DNA from: Candidatus Solibacter sp. | GTDB lineage: Bacteria > Acidobacteriota > Terriglobia > Bryobacterales > Bryobacteraceae | Assembly (NCBI GenBank): GCA_017883345.1 | Contig: JADGNT010000040.1 | Span: 1 to 13,598 of the forward strand | Direction of reading: 5' to 3' | DNA length: 13,598 nt | Notes under the pieces: generated by a model | Databases searched by the model: none | Seen by the model: only the letters and a program-made list of their open reading frames with translations | Told to the model about the DNA's origin: nothing | Part shown: piece after piece, positions 1-8,027 of the stretch | Layout of the letters: every line of letters begins with the position of its first letter | How positions within the stretch are numbered: the stretch's first letter is position 1 | Made by a program: the position numbers and the translations under genes

Positions 1-594
1 GGCCGCAACGGCGCGGGCAAAACCACGCTGCTGCGCACCATCGCGGGATTTTCGCGGCCCGGCAAAGGCAAGATCGCGATTTTCGGCAACTCTCCCCGCG
101 ACACCGCTACCCGGCGGCTGATGGGCTTCATCGGCCACGGCATCAGCGTTTACGACGAGCTCTCGGCGCTGGAGAACTTGATGCTGTTCGGCAAACTCTA
201 CGGTCTCGCCGATCCCAAGAAAACCGCGCTGGAATGGCTGGAGCGCACGGGCCTCGATCGCGTGAAAGACGGCCTGGTGCGCGAGTTCTCGCGCGGCATG
301 CGGCAGCGCCTGGCGGTGGCCCGCGCCTTCCTGCACTCGCCCAAAGTGCTGCTGCTCGACGAACCCTTCACCGCGCTGGACGATCGCGCCATCGCCGTGC
401 TGCAGCGCCTGCTGCACGAGGCGCTCTCCGAGGGCAAGACCATCGTGATGTCCACCCACCAGTTGCGGGAGGCCCTGGAACTGGCCACGCACGTCGCGCT
501 GCTCAACCGCGGCCAGGTGGCGTTTCACGGGCCGCGTACGGCGGAAATGGTGGCCGATCCCGGCTGGGTGTACGCGCGCTACGGTGAGGGATGA
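1..594 (+). CDS. ccmA: CcmA, haem exporter ATP-binding subunit (5' end missing)
   Basis: This is the cytoplasmic ATPase of the CcmABCD complex, which uses ATP hydrolysis to release holo-CcmE during cytochrome c maturation. The frame is open from base 1, so the gene starts upstream; 197 codons are visible and the family is normally a little over 200 to 240 residues. The Walker A motif (GRNGAGKTT) lies at the very start. The ABC signature appears as FSRGMRQR rather than the usual LSGGQ/LSAGQ form. Walker B (VLLLDEPFTALD) and the switch histidine (MSTHQ) follow, so all ATP-binding parts are intact. The TGA stop overlaps the ccmB ATG (ATGA), which indicates translational coupling. The subfamily rests mainly on the ccmB and ccmC neighbours, because an isolated ABC ATPase of this size could serve another exporter. 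Confidence 0.9.
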   Translation, partial: GRNGAGKTTLLRTIAGFSRPGKGKIAIFGNSPRDTATRRLMGFIGHGISVYDELSALENLMLFGKLYGLADPKKTALEWLERTGLDRVKDGLVREFSRGMRQRLAVARAFLHSPKVLLLDEPFTALDDRAIAVLQRLLHEALSEGKTIVMSTHQLREALELATHVALLNRGQVAFHGPRTAEMVADPGWVYARYGEG

Positions 595-1277
595 TGGCCT
601 TCGTCCGGCAAGTCCTGGTGATCATGGCCAAGGATCTGCGCGCCGAGTTGCGTACCAAGGAAGCCATCAACGCTTCGCTCTCCTTCGCCCTGGTGGTGCT
701 GCTGTTGTTCAGTTTCGCCTTCGACCCGAGCGAGGAGACCACGCGCGAAATCTCCGGCGGCCTGCTGTGGATTGTTTTCGCCTTCGCCGGCACGCTTCTG
801 TTGAACCGCAGCTTCGCGCGCGAACTGAATAACGACTGCCTGGACGCTCTGATCTCGGCCCCCATCTCCGGCGCGGCGCTGTTCCTGGGCAAGGCGCTGG
901 CCAACTATGTTCTGGTGCTGGCGGTGGAGCTGATCGCGCTGCCGCTGTTCGGAGTATTTTACAATGTGCGGTGGACTTCGCAGTTCTGGCAATTGATGAT
1001 GGTCATCGCACTGGCCACCTGGGGCATGACGGTCACCGGCACCATGTTCAGCGCGCTCACGGTGAACATCCGGTTGCGCGAAGTGATGCTGCCGATCCTG
1101 AATTTTCCGATTTTGATTCCGGCGCTGCTGGGCGCCATGCAGTTGACCAGCGCGCTGGTGGCGGGGAAGCCGATCGCGGCGGACAATGACGCCTGGCTGA
1201 AGATGCTGATCGGCTTCGACGTGATGTACACCGCCGTCTCGGTGTTCCTGGTGGAGACGGTTTTGGTGGGAGGATAA
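591..1277 (+). CDS. ccmB: CcmB, haem exporter membrane subunit
   Basis: This 228-residue inner-membrane protein is the permease-like partner of CcmA in System I cytochrome c maturation. Six hydrophobic segments are visible, roughly at residues 26-44, 57-75, 95-122, 131-157, 167-190 and 205-227. The cytoplasmic loop after the second segment carries the family-type sequence NRSFAREL...LDALISAP (about 72-91), probably the contact with the ATPase. Length and topology match the CcmB family. Translation may begin at either of two adjacent ATGs (591 or 594), both overlapping the ccmA stop. The TAA stop lies 3 bases before ccmC and inside that gene's ribosome-binding region, so the operon is tightly coupled. 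Confidence 0.93.
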   Translation: MMAFVRQVLVIMAKDLRAELRTKEAINASLSFALVVLLLFSFAFDPSEETTREISGGLLWIVFAFAGTLLLNRSFARELNNDCLDALISAPISGAALFLGKALANYVLVLAVELIALPLFGVFYNVRWTSQFWQLMMVIALATWGMTVTGTMFSALTVNIRLREVMLPILNFPILIPALLGAMQLTSALVAGKPIAADNDAWLKMLIGFDVMYTAVSVFLVETVLVGG

Positions 1278-1280
1278 ACT

Positions 1281-1955
1281 ATGCGCGATAAAATTCTGTA
1301 CATCATCGGCGCGGTGGCCCTGATACTGCTGGCGCGCGACATGTACCTCATCACCGGCTTTCCGGCGGAGGCCAATCAGGGCGCGATCTTCAAGATCATC
1401 TTCTTCCACGTGCCGATGGCGATCACGGCCCTGACCTGCGCCATGGTGGCGTTCGTCGCCAGCATTCTGTTCCTGATCACCAAGAATTTTCAGTACGACG
1501 CGCTGGCGGTGGCGGTGACCGAAGTCGGCCTGGCGTTCCTGGCGGGCAACCTGATCACCGGCTCCATCTGGGGCCGCGTCGCCTGGGGCATATGGTGGGC
1601 CTGGGACGCCCGCCTCACTTCGGCCCTGGTCTGCTGGTTGCTGTACGCCGGCTACCTGATGCTGCGCAACGCCATCGAAGAGCCCACGCAGCGCGCCACG
1701 TTCGCCGCGGTGTTCTCGATTTTCGCGTTTATCGACGTGCCGATCGTGATCTTCTCCATCAAGTGGTGGCGCACGCAGCATCCGCAGCCGGTATTCTGGG
1801 GCGGCGGCAGCTTCCCGCCGGATTGGTCGGCGGTCTTCGGCTGGCAGATGCTGGCCATCCTGCTGGTGGGCGTGGTCTTCACCGCGGTGCGCCTGCGGCA
1901 GGAACAATTCCAGCGCGAAATCGATTCGCTGCGCCGCATGGCGCATGCTCTCTGA
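1281..1955 (+). CDS. ccmC: CcmC, haem-handling membrane protein for cytochrome c maturation
   Basis: CcmC binds haem at the outer face of the inner membrane and passes it to CcmE. The 224-residue product has six predicted membrane segments. The tryptophan-rich haem-handling motif is clear at about 97-109 (W97, W102, W105, W106, W108, D109). Two histidines sit where the axial haem ligands are expected: H43 in FFHVP, and H167 in WWRTQHPQP. The related CcsA and CcmF proteins share the WWD motif, but the short length, six segments and position after ccmB favour CcmC. A good Shine-Dalgarno (GGGAGG, 1268-1273) lies 7 bases before the ATG. The stop is 10 bases before the CcmD-like start. Confidence 0.93.
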   Translation: MRDKILYIIGAVALILLARDMYLITGFPAEANQGAIFKIIFFHVPMAITALTCAMVAFVASILFLITKNFQYDALAVAVTEVGLAFLAGNLITGSIWGRVAWGIWWAWDARLTSALVCWLLYAGYLMLRNAIEEPTQRATFAAVFSIFAFIDVPIVIFSIKWWRTQHPQPVFWGGGSFPPDWSAVFGWQMLAILLVGVVFTAVRLRQEQFQREIDSLRRMAHAL

Positions 1956-1956
1956 C

Positions 1957-1961
1957 GGAGG
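1957..1961 (+). promoter_or_regulatory. Ribosome-binding site fixing the CcmD-like start
   Basis: GGAGG lies 4 bases before the ATG at 1966. It favours that codon over the in-frame upstream ATG at 1945, which overlaps the end of ccmC and has no such site. Confidence 0.65.
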
Positions 1962-1965
1962 TCCT

Positions 1966-2181
1966 ATGTACGCACTGATGCTATTGCAGGCTTCGGCCGA
2001 CGACGCGGTGTTGCGCGAGATGGAACGCCTACAACGCAATTTCACCTTCCTCAACAGCGGCCTGTGGGTGGCGTGGCTGATTCTGGTGGTCTACGTCCTC
2101 ATGATGGTGAGCCGGGAGCGCAAGCTGAAGCGCGAGATCGCCGGACTGAAGGCGATGCTGGAAGACAAGCCGCGGAGCTAG
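1966..2181 (+). CDS. ccmD: CcmD-like small membrane protein
   Basis: This 71-residue protein has a short N-terminal region, one membrane segment (about NSGLWVAWLILVVYVLMMV) and then a highly charged, helix-prone cytoplasmic tail with many Arg, Lys and Glu. That is the architecture of CcmD, a poorly conserved small subunit that tethers the CcmABC complex and helps release holo-CcmE. Identification rests on topology, the YV...R pattern at the end of the membrane helix, and its place directly after ccmC. I chose the ATG at 1966 because of the GGAGG in front of it; starting at 1945 would add seven residues. It is the last gene of the ccm block here, and ccmE does not follow. Confidence 0.75.
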   Translation: MYALMLLQASADDAVLREMERLQRNFTFLNSGLWVAWLILVVYVLMMVSRERKLKREIAGLKAMLEDKPRS

Positions 2182-2288
2182 CTGCTTTCGGGCCGGAACT
2201 CACCGGTTGTCCCAAAAAGTCATAAAGGGCCACGGATGCCCTACTACGGAATTCCAATTCTGCCGATATAGTTCCTGGTGACGCTTTT

Positions 2289-3131
2289 ATGACTGTCTCA
2301 ACCGCCCGCCCCCAAGCCCCCTGGGCACTTCGCCTCTTGCCGCCGTTTCCGGCCATCGCTCATCGCATCCTGGCACTCGCCAACACAGAGGATGTCGGCA
2401 CTCATGAGTTGGGAGCGCTCATCAAGCTCGACCCGTCCTTTTCCGCCGAAATCCTCCGCTTCGCCAACTCCGCGCTATTCTCCGTCCGCCGCCAGGTCAC
2501 CAGCCTCACCCAGGCCGTCGCCATGCTCGGCACGGACCGCGTCAAATCCATGGCCACTTTCGTCGCCCTCAACAACTTGGTGTGTAGCTCCGTCCGCGCG
2601 CCTGCCCTCCGCAAAGTCTGGGTGCATAGCGTGGTCACGGCAATCATTGCCGAGGAGGCCGCCCACCTCGCCCGCCTCGACGGCGAAGTCGCCTATACCA
2701 CCGGCCTGCTGCACAATCTGGGCATCTTGGGCCTGATGTGCGCCTATCCCGACGAGTACTCCCGAATGCTTGAGGTATCTAACGATTTCGGCTTCGACTT
2801 GCTCCAGACCGAGCGCGATCTCTTCGAAATCGATCACTGCGCCGCGGGCGCCTATCTCGCCCTGGACTGGGACTTCCCCAACCAGCTCGCTGCCGCCATC
2901 GCTACCCACCACGACGATCCCGTTGCCAATCAGCGGGGCCTCGACAACCTCATCAGGGTGAGTTGGCGCCTTACCGATACGCTCGGCTACGCCGCCTTCT
3001 CCCCGGCCAAAGATTGGGCTTTCGAAGAACTGCTCCCGTACCTCCCGCACGCCCCCCATTCCTGGCTGTGCCAATCCGCCGAGTCCGCCAAGTCCGAGCT
3101 CGACGCCCGGCTCGCCGCCTCCCCTCTCTGA
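2289..3131 (+). CDS. HDOD-domain signalling protein
   Basis: This 280-residue protein is essentially a single HDOD domain, a family related to HD-type phosphohydrolases and found in regulators of motility, biofilm and cyclic-nucleotide signalling. Family features are the N-terminal LPPFPAIAHRIL (17-28), the segment LDPSFSAEILRFANSALF (48-64), GLLHNLGILGL (139-149), IDHCAAGAYL (181-190) and ATHHDD (205-210). The usual HD pair of the GLLHDIG region is His-Asn here (H142-N143), so hydrolase activity is unlikely and a binding or scaffold role is more plausible. No GGDEF, EAL or receiver domain is fused. A modest GGTGA lies 7 to 8 bases before the ATG. The gene is 107 bp from the ccm block and probably transcribed separately. 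Its target cannot be told from sequence. Confidence 0.88.
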   Translation: MTVSTARPQAPWALRLLPPFPAIAHRILALANTEDVGTHELGALIKLDPSFSAEILRFANSALFSVRRQVTSLTQAVAMLGTDRVKSMATFVALNNLVCSSVRAPALRKVWVHSVVTAIIAEEAAHLARLDGEVAYTTGLLHNLGILGLMCAYPDEYSRMLEVSNDFGFDLLQTERDLFEIDHCAAGAYLALDWDFPNQLAAAIATHHDDPVANQRGLDNLIRVSWRLTDTLGYAAFSPAKDWAFEELLPYLPHAPHSWLCQSAESAKSELDARLAASPL

Positions 3132-3152
3132 CCCATCCGCACCCCCGAGCCG

Positions 3153-3176
3153 GGAGACCTCCCTCCCCCGGTCTCC
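3153..3176. terminator. Possible terminator hairpin after the HDOD gene
   Basis: GGAGACC (3153-3159) and GGTCTCC (3170-3176) form a perfect 7-bp stem around a 10-base C-rich loop, 22 bases after the HDOD stop. No T-run follows, so this is a hairpin of terminator-like position rather than a classical intrinsic terminator. Confidence 0.35.
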
Positions 3177-3199
3177 ACCCGACGCGGAGCCGACGTGGC

Positions 3200-3240
3200 G
3201 CAGACTCTCAGTCTGCCGCGTCCCGACTCCTGGGGACGCG
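3200..3240. repeat. Two adjoining perfect hairpins
   Basis: GCAGACT-CTC-AGTCTGC (3200-3216) is a perfect 7-bp-arm palindrome. The next base begins a second one, CGCGTCCC (3217-3224) with GGGACGCG (3233-3240) around an 8-base loop. Back-to-back GC-rich palindromes between convergent genes resemble repetitive extragenic palindromes. They could also end transcription from both sides. Neither has a T-tract. Confidence 0.6.
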
Positions 3241-3363
3241 CTTTGGAGCACGCCCGGCAGGCGTCGAAGCCCCCCCGAATCCCCAAAATGTGTTCTCCGC
3301 GGAAGCCAATCCGCAGCTCGTTGGCCCTTCGTCGCAGCGCCGTAGCGTAGCCTTTCAGGCTGC

Positions 3364-3387
3364 CATGACCCCATTCGTGGGGGCATG
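3364..3387. repeat. Hairpin with one mismatch
   Basis: CATGACCCC (3364-3372) pairs with GGGGGCATG (3379-3387) at eight of nine positions around the loop ATTCGT. It could be another extragenic palindrome or part of the termination region for the convergent hybrid-kinase gene, whose stop is about 118 bases away. Confidence 0.4.
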
Positions 3388-3504
3388 CTTCCCGCGTTTC
3401 CCATCCCATTCCACCACGGACCCGCCCGTGACAGAGGACTCCGCGTCAAATCGACCCTTTCCCTCCTCGATCCTCTGGAGCGGCAAGCGTGCGTTCCTTC
3501 CGCT

Positions 3505-6500
3505 TCAAGTTCTATTGGTCGGGCGGTTCAACGTGGCCGCGACAGCTTCGAGGAGACGCTCGGTCGTGTACGGCTTTTGTAAAAAGCCTTGCGGCTTGAG
3601 GCCGGAAAACCTCCGCACCGCCTCGCTCTCATCGAATCCGGTGGACAGGATGACGGGAACGTCCGGGTTAATCCGCTTAATCTGCGGAAGCGCTTCTTCC
3701 CCTCCCATGACCGGCATCGTCAGATCCAGAATCACCGTGGAAACGATGCGGTTATGCCGTCGAAACAATTCCACGCCCGATTTGCCATCTTCCGCCAACA
3801 AAACTCGCATTCCCGCCCGCGAGAGCACGTTGGTGGCTAGCTCGCGGATGGCTTCCTCGTCATCGATTACGAGCGCGACCGACCCGGCCGGGATGGAAAG
3901 AACGTCCGGTCCCTTGGGGAGGACGGCAGCCGCATTCCGGCGGCTGACAGGAAACTGTATGAGAAAAGTTGTGCCATGCCCCGGGGTGCTATAGACGCGA
4001 ATCGCTCCACCGTGACCTTTGACAATTCCCTGGACGGCGGCAAGGCCTAACCCGCGGCCGGTAAATTTAGTTGTGAAGAATGGATCGAAGATGCGCGACT
4101 TGGTGGCCTCATCCATCCCCGAACCGGTATCGCGGACCTCAAGTTGCACGTAAGCCCCGGCCGCGGATTGTCCCGGGCCGAAGAATTCCGGCGCTTCGCC
4201 CGCGTTGATTTCGAGCAGAGAAGACCGGATTTCAACCTTTCCGGCCGTGTTTTCACCGATTGCTTCCGCACCATTGATCACGAGGTTCATGACCACCTGC
4301 TGGACCTGGGCGGGATCGGCGTCGATCGGCGGGAGGTTGGGCGCGAGATCCAGCTTCAGCTCAACGGTTTTAGGGATCGAGGTCCGGACGAGCACCGAAA
4401 TCTCTCTAACCAGATCTCCCAAATCCACCGTCTCGATGACGAAACGCCCCTTGCCCGCATACGCCAGCATTTGGCGGGTGAGGGATGCGGCACGTTCGCT
4501 GGCCTGCACGATCTCCCGCAGGCGCCTCCGCACCGGCTGATCCACGGAGGTTTCCGAATACGCCAGACTTGCGTTCCCCATTATGCCCGTCAACAGGTTA
4601 TTGAAGTCATGCGCAATACCTCCGGCCAGCAATCCCAAGCTTTCCAACTTCTGGGTCTCCTGCAACTCGCGTGCGAACTTCTTGCGTACGCTGACATCCC
4701 GTATGTTGAACTGGATCGCTGCTCGATCGCCTTCCATGTAAACGTTGGCGATCACTTCCGTCTGGAGGTCGCGGCCGTCCTTCGTCCGCAGTGCCAAATC
4801 CTCGAGCCGCAGCATGCCTTGATCTCGAATTTGCTCGATCGCCGTCCGCAGTGTGGGCAGGAGCGACATTGGCTCGATCACCCAGAGCCCGCGACCCACG
4901 AGTTCGCTCCTGGCGTAACCGAGAAGCCGTTCCGTAAAGGGATTCAAGTCCAATATCTCGCCAGTGGCCGCATCCACCAGGACGATACCATCCCGGGCGG
5001 ACTCAAACAGCCGGCGATATCGGGCTTCCGCCGCGCGTTTGCGTTCGGTAATGTCCTCAAAGGCCATGAGGACGAGTTGCTTCTGGTCGGGCGTCCGCAA
5101 ACGCCGGGCGTTCAACAGAAGAACCCGAGGTTGGCCATGGTCCTGCTGGTATTCGATCTCGACATCGTTCAACTCGCTGAAGCGGCTGTTGAGTTGATCC
5201 AAAACCGTGCGCACCTCGGGCAAATCAAACCGCCCGCCGCCGGCTTCATAGATGGTTTGGTGTAAGGTCGCGCCCTGACTCAGGCCGAAAGCCTCATAGA
5301 AAGCGCGGTTGGCGTTCTGAATCGAGAGGTTCTCGTCGAGAACGACCAGCGGTGCGCGGACCGTATCCACAATTGCCTCGGCGTAGTCGCGGGCATATTT
5401 GACTTCTTCGAGGCTGCGCTTCAGATCGCTCACATCCAGCAATTGCAGGACACCGCCATCGATACGGTTGTCGGCGGTCCGATACGGACGGACACGCATG
5501 AGGTAGTGGCGCCCCTCCCGATCCTGGACCTCCCGCTCATATGGCTGCAAGGTATCGACAACCTGCTGAAGGATTTCTTCCAGATTGGCAACGTTGATGT
5601 GTGGCTTCAAATCCGCAATGGGACGGCCGACATCGGTCGAAATGAGGCGCAAGACCTTCTCGGCCATGGGGGTGAACCGCCGGATGCGCAGGTCGCTTCC
5701 GGTCATCACAATCGGCATATTCATGGAACTGAGCAGATTGATCAAGTCATCATTGGTGCGAGCGAGATCCGCATTGCGACTCTGCATTTCCGCATTGACC
5801 GTGTTCAGCTCCTGGTTGGAAGATTGCAGTTCTTCCTTGGCAGTCTGCAATTCCTCGTTGGTGCTTTGCAACTCCTCGTTGGCCGATTGCACTTCTTCGT
5901 TGGTCGAACGCAGCTCTTCAATAACGGATTGCAGATATTCGCGTGTAGCCCTCAGTTCCTGCTTGAGCTGGGTGTTTTCCATGTCCGGCGGCAGCGGAGC
6001 CGCGCTCCCGGTCCCGGCCGTAACCGCCAACGTACCTCCATGGCGGCCGGCTTCTTCGCGAGCCTCTCCGAACAGGACCAGGAAGTGGGGCGCGCTCCCG
6101 CCCGACCGGAACGGCACGATGGTGATGACAGCCGGGGTGGCTCCAGCACCGCTGGAGTTTTCGGCAACCACGGCGATGTTCGTCCGCCGAGCCTGCTCCA
6201 GCGCGACGCTGAGGGTGGCGCGCAGTTCTTCACGGACCACGTTCATCAGATCGGCATCCGGTTGGACTCCCGGCTCGACGAGGTATTGCGCAATGTCTCC
6301 ACGATACTCAATGACCTTCAGCGTTTCGTTCACCACCACGCCTGCGGGGCCGTACCGAGGGGCTTGGTCGCCTTGCCTAGGCGCATCGGCCTGGCCGGGC
6401 GCCGCCGGGGGAATGGAATGGCGGGGCGCATATCCGCCATAGGTTTCAAACAAATCAAAAACGCTGTGCGCGATGTTGGCCTTCCGGCAATAGATTTTGT

Positions 6501-7935
6501 GCGGCTCGTCGAGTGTCAGGAAGTACTCCGAAAGAGGCCCCAACGTCTCCGAGTGCCCAAGAATAAGGCAACCGCCCGCCTGAAGCGCATAGCCGAATGT
6601 GGCGATAATGCGCCGTTGCAGAGAAGGCGCGAAATAGATCAGAAGATTCCGGCAACTGATCAGATTCATCCGGGATAGAGGCGGATCTTTGGCGACATTG
6701 TGCCGTGAAAAGACGCACATTTCGCGAATCGTGCGGCTGATCTGGTAGCCCGACTCGGTGCGGACAAAAAAGCGCCGCAGACGTTCCGGCGAAACATTCG
6801 CCACGCAGCTCTCGTCGTAGATGGCCGCGCGTGCTTTTTCGATCGCGCGGTCACTCAGGTCGGTTCCGAACATCTGAATCGTGCATTCCAGGTCCGCGGA
6901 TTCAAGGAACTCCACCAGGGCGATGGCGATGGAGTAGACTTCCTCGCCCGAGGAACAGCCGGGAATCCAGGCACGGATCGCGTGCGGATGTTTGCTATCT
7001 CGAATGAGGGACGGGAATGCGACCCGTTTTGCCGTCTCGAAGACGTCGGGATCGCGGAAAAACTCCGTGACGTTGATCAGCAGGTCCTCAAAAAGCGCCT
7101 GGACCTCCTCGGACTCTTTTTTCAGAAGCTCCCAGTATTGTTCGAGACTCTCCGACCTCCGTACCACCATGCGGCGGTTCAGCCGCCGCAAAATGGCTGG
7201 CTGTTTGTATTGCGCGAAATCGACGCCGGTATGATTGCGCAGCAGCAGGAGCAGCCGGTGCAGCGTCGTACCCTCGCCCGCAGGCTCGCCTTCCGCTTTC
7301 CTTAAGTGCTGCGCCCGAGTGGCGATCACGGCCAATTCCTCGGCAATTCGGCGCGGGGAAAGAACGAAATCCACCACGCCGGCGGAAATGGCGCTCCTCG
7401 GCATACTATCGAACTTGGCGGTATCGTTCTGAGCAAAAGTTATTCCACCCTCCGCCTTGATGGTTTTCAGTCCGAATGTACCGTCCGTTGCCGTGCCCGA
7501 AAGCACAACGCCGATTGAATTGAAGCCGAATTCTTCGGCCAGCGAGTTAAACAAAGCATCGATAGGCCTGAGTTTTTCCGGTGGCGCCGGCCGCGCATCG
7601 AGGGTCAGTGTGCGGTTGCGGATCGGCATCAAAGTGTTTGGAGGGATGACATACACGTGGTCCGGTGCGAGCCGGGTATCCCGCTCAACCAGGAGCACAG
7701 GCATCCGCGTTTTGACGGACAACAGTTCCGGCAGAGCGCTTTCGTGATGGGCATCGAGATGCTCTACAAAAACGAAAGCCATTCCTGTGGCCGGTGGCAG
7801 ATGGGTTAGCAGTTCCGTGAACGCCTCCAGGCCGCCGGCCGAAGCGCCGACGCCTACGGCGATTAAATGCTGGCCGCGCTCCGCGGACTCGGGTGGATTG
7901 GTCAGCTCGGATTCGGGCTCAGTTGGGACATTCAT
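3505..7935 (-). CDS. CheB-CheR-PAS-histidine kinase-receiver hybrid protein
   Basis: This very large (1476-residue) soluble signalling protein has these parts in order. CheB methylesterase, about 24-205, has the GASAGG loop and catalytic-type S32, H59 and D151. CheR methyltransferase, about 225-485, has TEFFRD and the SAM-binding GCSSGEEVYSIA. A PAS-like region, about 528-625, is followed by a heptad-repeat coiled coil (about 652-735) and PAS-type sensor domains near 738-840, 850-965 and 970-1085. The histidine kinase has H1109 in GGIAHDFNN, the N-box around N1217, DTGSGMD 1269-1275 and GRGLGL 1293-1298. The C-terminal receiver has D1358/D1359, phospho-acceptor D1404, T1432 and K1454. All catalytic motifs look intact. 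There is no N-terminal receiver on CheB and no membrane segment. No receptor, cheA or cheW gene is nearby, so its methylation target is unknown. The start at 7935 is chosen for its GGAGG; a longer frame reaches 8010. Confidence 0.93.
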   Translation of the reverse strand: MNVPTEPESELTNPPESAERGQHLIAVGVGASAGGLEAFTELLTHLPPATGMAFVFVEHLDAHHESALPELLSVKTRMPVLLVERDTRLAPDHVYVIPPNTLMPIRNRTLTLDARPAPPEKLRPIDALFNSLAEEFGFNSIGVVLSGTATDGTFGLKTIKAEGGITFAQNDTAKFDSMPRSAISAGVVDFVLSPRRIAEELAVIATRAQHLRKAEGEPAGEGTTLHRLLLLLRNHTGVDFAQYKQPAILRRLNRRMVVRRSESLEQYWELLKKESEEVQALFEDLLINVTEFFRDPDVFETAKRVAFPSLIRDSKHPHAIRAWIPGCSSGEEVYSIAIALVEFLESADLECTIQMFGTDLSDRAIEKARAAIYDESCVANVSPERLRRFFVRTESGYQISRTIREMCVFSRHNVAKDPPLSRMNLISCRNLLIYFAPSLQRRIIATFGYALQAGGCLILGHSETLGPLSEYFLTLDEPHKIYCRKANIAHSVFDLFETYGGYAPRHSIPPAAPGQADAPRQGDQAPRYGPAGVVVNETLKVIEYRGDIAQYLVEPGVQPDADLMNVVREELRATLSVALEQARRTNIAVVAENSSGAGATPAVITIVPFRSGGSAPHFLVLFGEAREEAGRHGGTLAVTAGTGSAAPLPPDMENTQLKQELRATREYLQSVIEELRSTNEEVQSANEELQSTNEELQTAKEELQSSNQELNTVNAEMQSRNADLARTNDDLINLLSSMNMPIVMTGSDLRIRRFTPMAEKVLRLISTDVGRPIADLKPHINVANLEEILQQVVDTLQPYEREVQDREGRHYLMRVRPYRTADNRIDGGVLQLLDVSDLKRSLEEVKYARDYAEAIVDTVRAPLVVLDENLSIQNANRAFYEAFGLSQGATLHQTIYEAGGGRFDLPEVRTVLDQLNSRFSELNDVEIEYQQDHGQPRVLLLNARRLRTPDQKQLVLMAFEDITERKRAAEARYRRLFESARDGIVLVDAATGEILDLNPFTERLLGYARSELVGRGLWVIEPMSLLPTLRTAIEQIRDQGMLRLEDLALRTKDGRDLQTEVIANVYMEGDRAAIQFNIRDVSVRKKFARELQETQKLESLGLLAGGIAHDFNNLLTGIMGNASLAYSETSVDQPVRRRLREIVQASERAASLTRQMLAYAGKGRFVIETVDLGDLVREISVLVRTSIPKTVELKLDLAPNLPPIDADPAQVQQVVMNLVINGAEAIGENTAGKVEIRSSLLEINAGEAPEFFGPGQSAAGAYVQLEVRDTGSGMDEATKSRIFDPFFTTKFTGRGLGLAAVQGIVKGHGGAIRVYSTPGHGTTFLIQFPVSRRNAAAVLPKGPDVLSIPAGSVALVIDDEEAIRELATNVLSRAGMRVLLAEDGKSGVELFRRHNRIVSTVILDLTMPVMGGEEALPQIKRINPDVPVILSTGFDESEAVRRFSGLKPQGFLQKPYTTERLLEAVAATLNRPTNRT
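5773..5919 (-). repeat. Seven tandem 21-bp units coding a heptad coiled coil
   Basis: Seven consecutive seven-residue units (residues 673-721 of the hybrid kinase) follow the pattern E-E-L-Q-S-x-N, for example EELQSTN, EELQTAK and EELQSSN. The DNA is a degenerate 21-bp tandem repeat. Such a linker between the CheR part and the PAS-kinase part is expected to be a parallel coiled coil transmitting a signal or dimerising the protein. Units could expand or contract without breaking frame. Confidence 0.85.
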
Positions 7936-7942
7936 GATGGGG

Positions 7943-7947
7943 CCTCC
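7943..7947 (-). promoter_or_regulatory. Ribosome-binding site fixing the hybrid kinase start
   Basis: GGAGG on the minus strand lies 7 bases before the ATG at 7935 (MNVPTEPE). The in-frame ATG at 8010 would add 25 residues with no conserved content, so 7935 is preferred. Confidence 0.7.
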
Positions 7948-8027
7948 GGCGGTGACTGGGCGCGTTCGTTCGAAAGGCACGGTTCCACACTCGCCAACTC
8001 GGTCGTTCACCGGGGTTTCGCAGGTAG

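Larger units (their letters stand above)
3132..3504. other. 373-bp gene-free interval rich in hairpins
   Basis: This space lies between two convergent genes, the HDOD gene and the hybrid kinase. Open frames crossing it have no ribosome-binding site and no recognisable product. It contains at least four hairpin-forming sequences, three of them listed separately; the fourth is GCCT-TTC-AGGC just before the 3364-3387 hairpin. No promoter or RNA gene is evident. Confidence 0.6.

Noticed and set aside
579..2054. 491-codon open frame on the minus strand opposite ccmB/ccmC
   Set aside because: It is antisense to well-recognised ccm genes, is rich in Gln, Arg and His as expected of high-GC antisense frames, and has no recognisable domain.
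2226..2242. AGGGC/GCCCT hairpin after the ccm block as terminator
   Set aside because: A 5-bp stem with no T-run is too weak to separate from chance in this GC-rich sequence.
4144..6678. Long plus-strand frames opposite the hybrid kinase
   Set aside because: They are antisense to a protein with intact motifs throughout; their translations show no family features.
7936..8010. Longer N-terminus for the hybrid kinase
   Set aside because: The ATG at 8010 has no ribosome-binding site, while the ATG at 7935 has GGAGG at 7 bases; the extra residues are not CheB-like.
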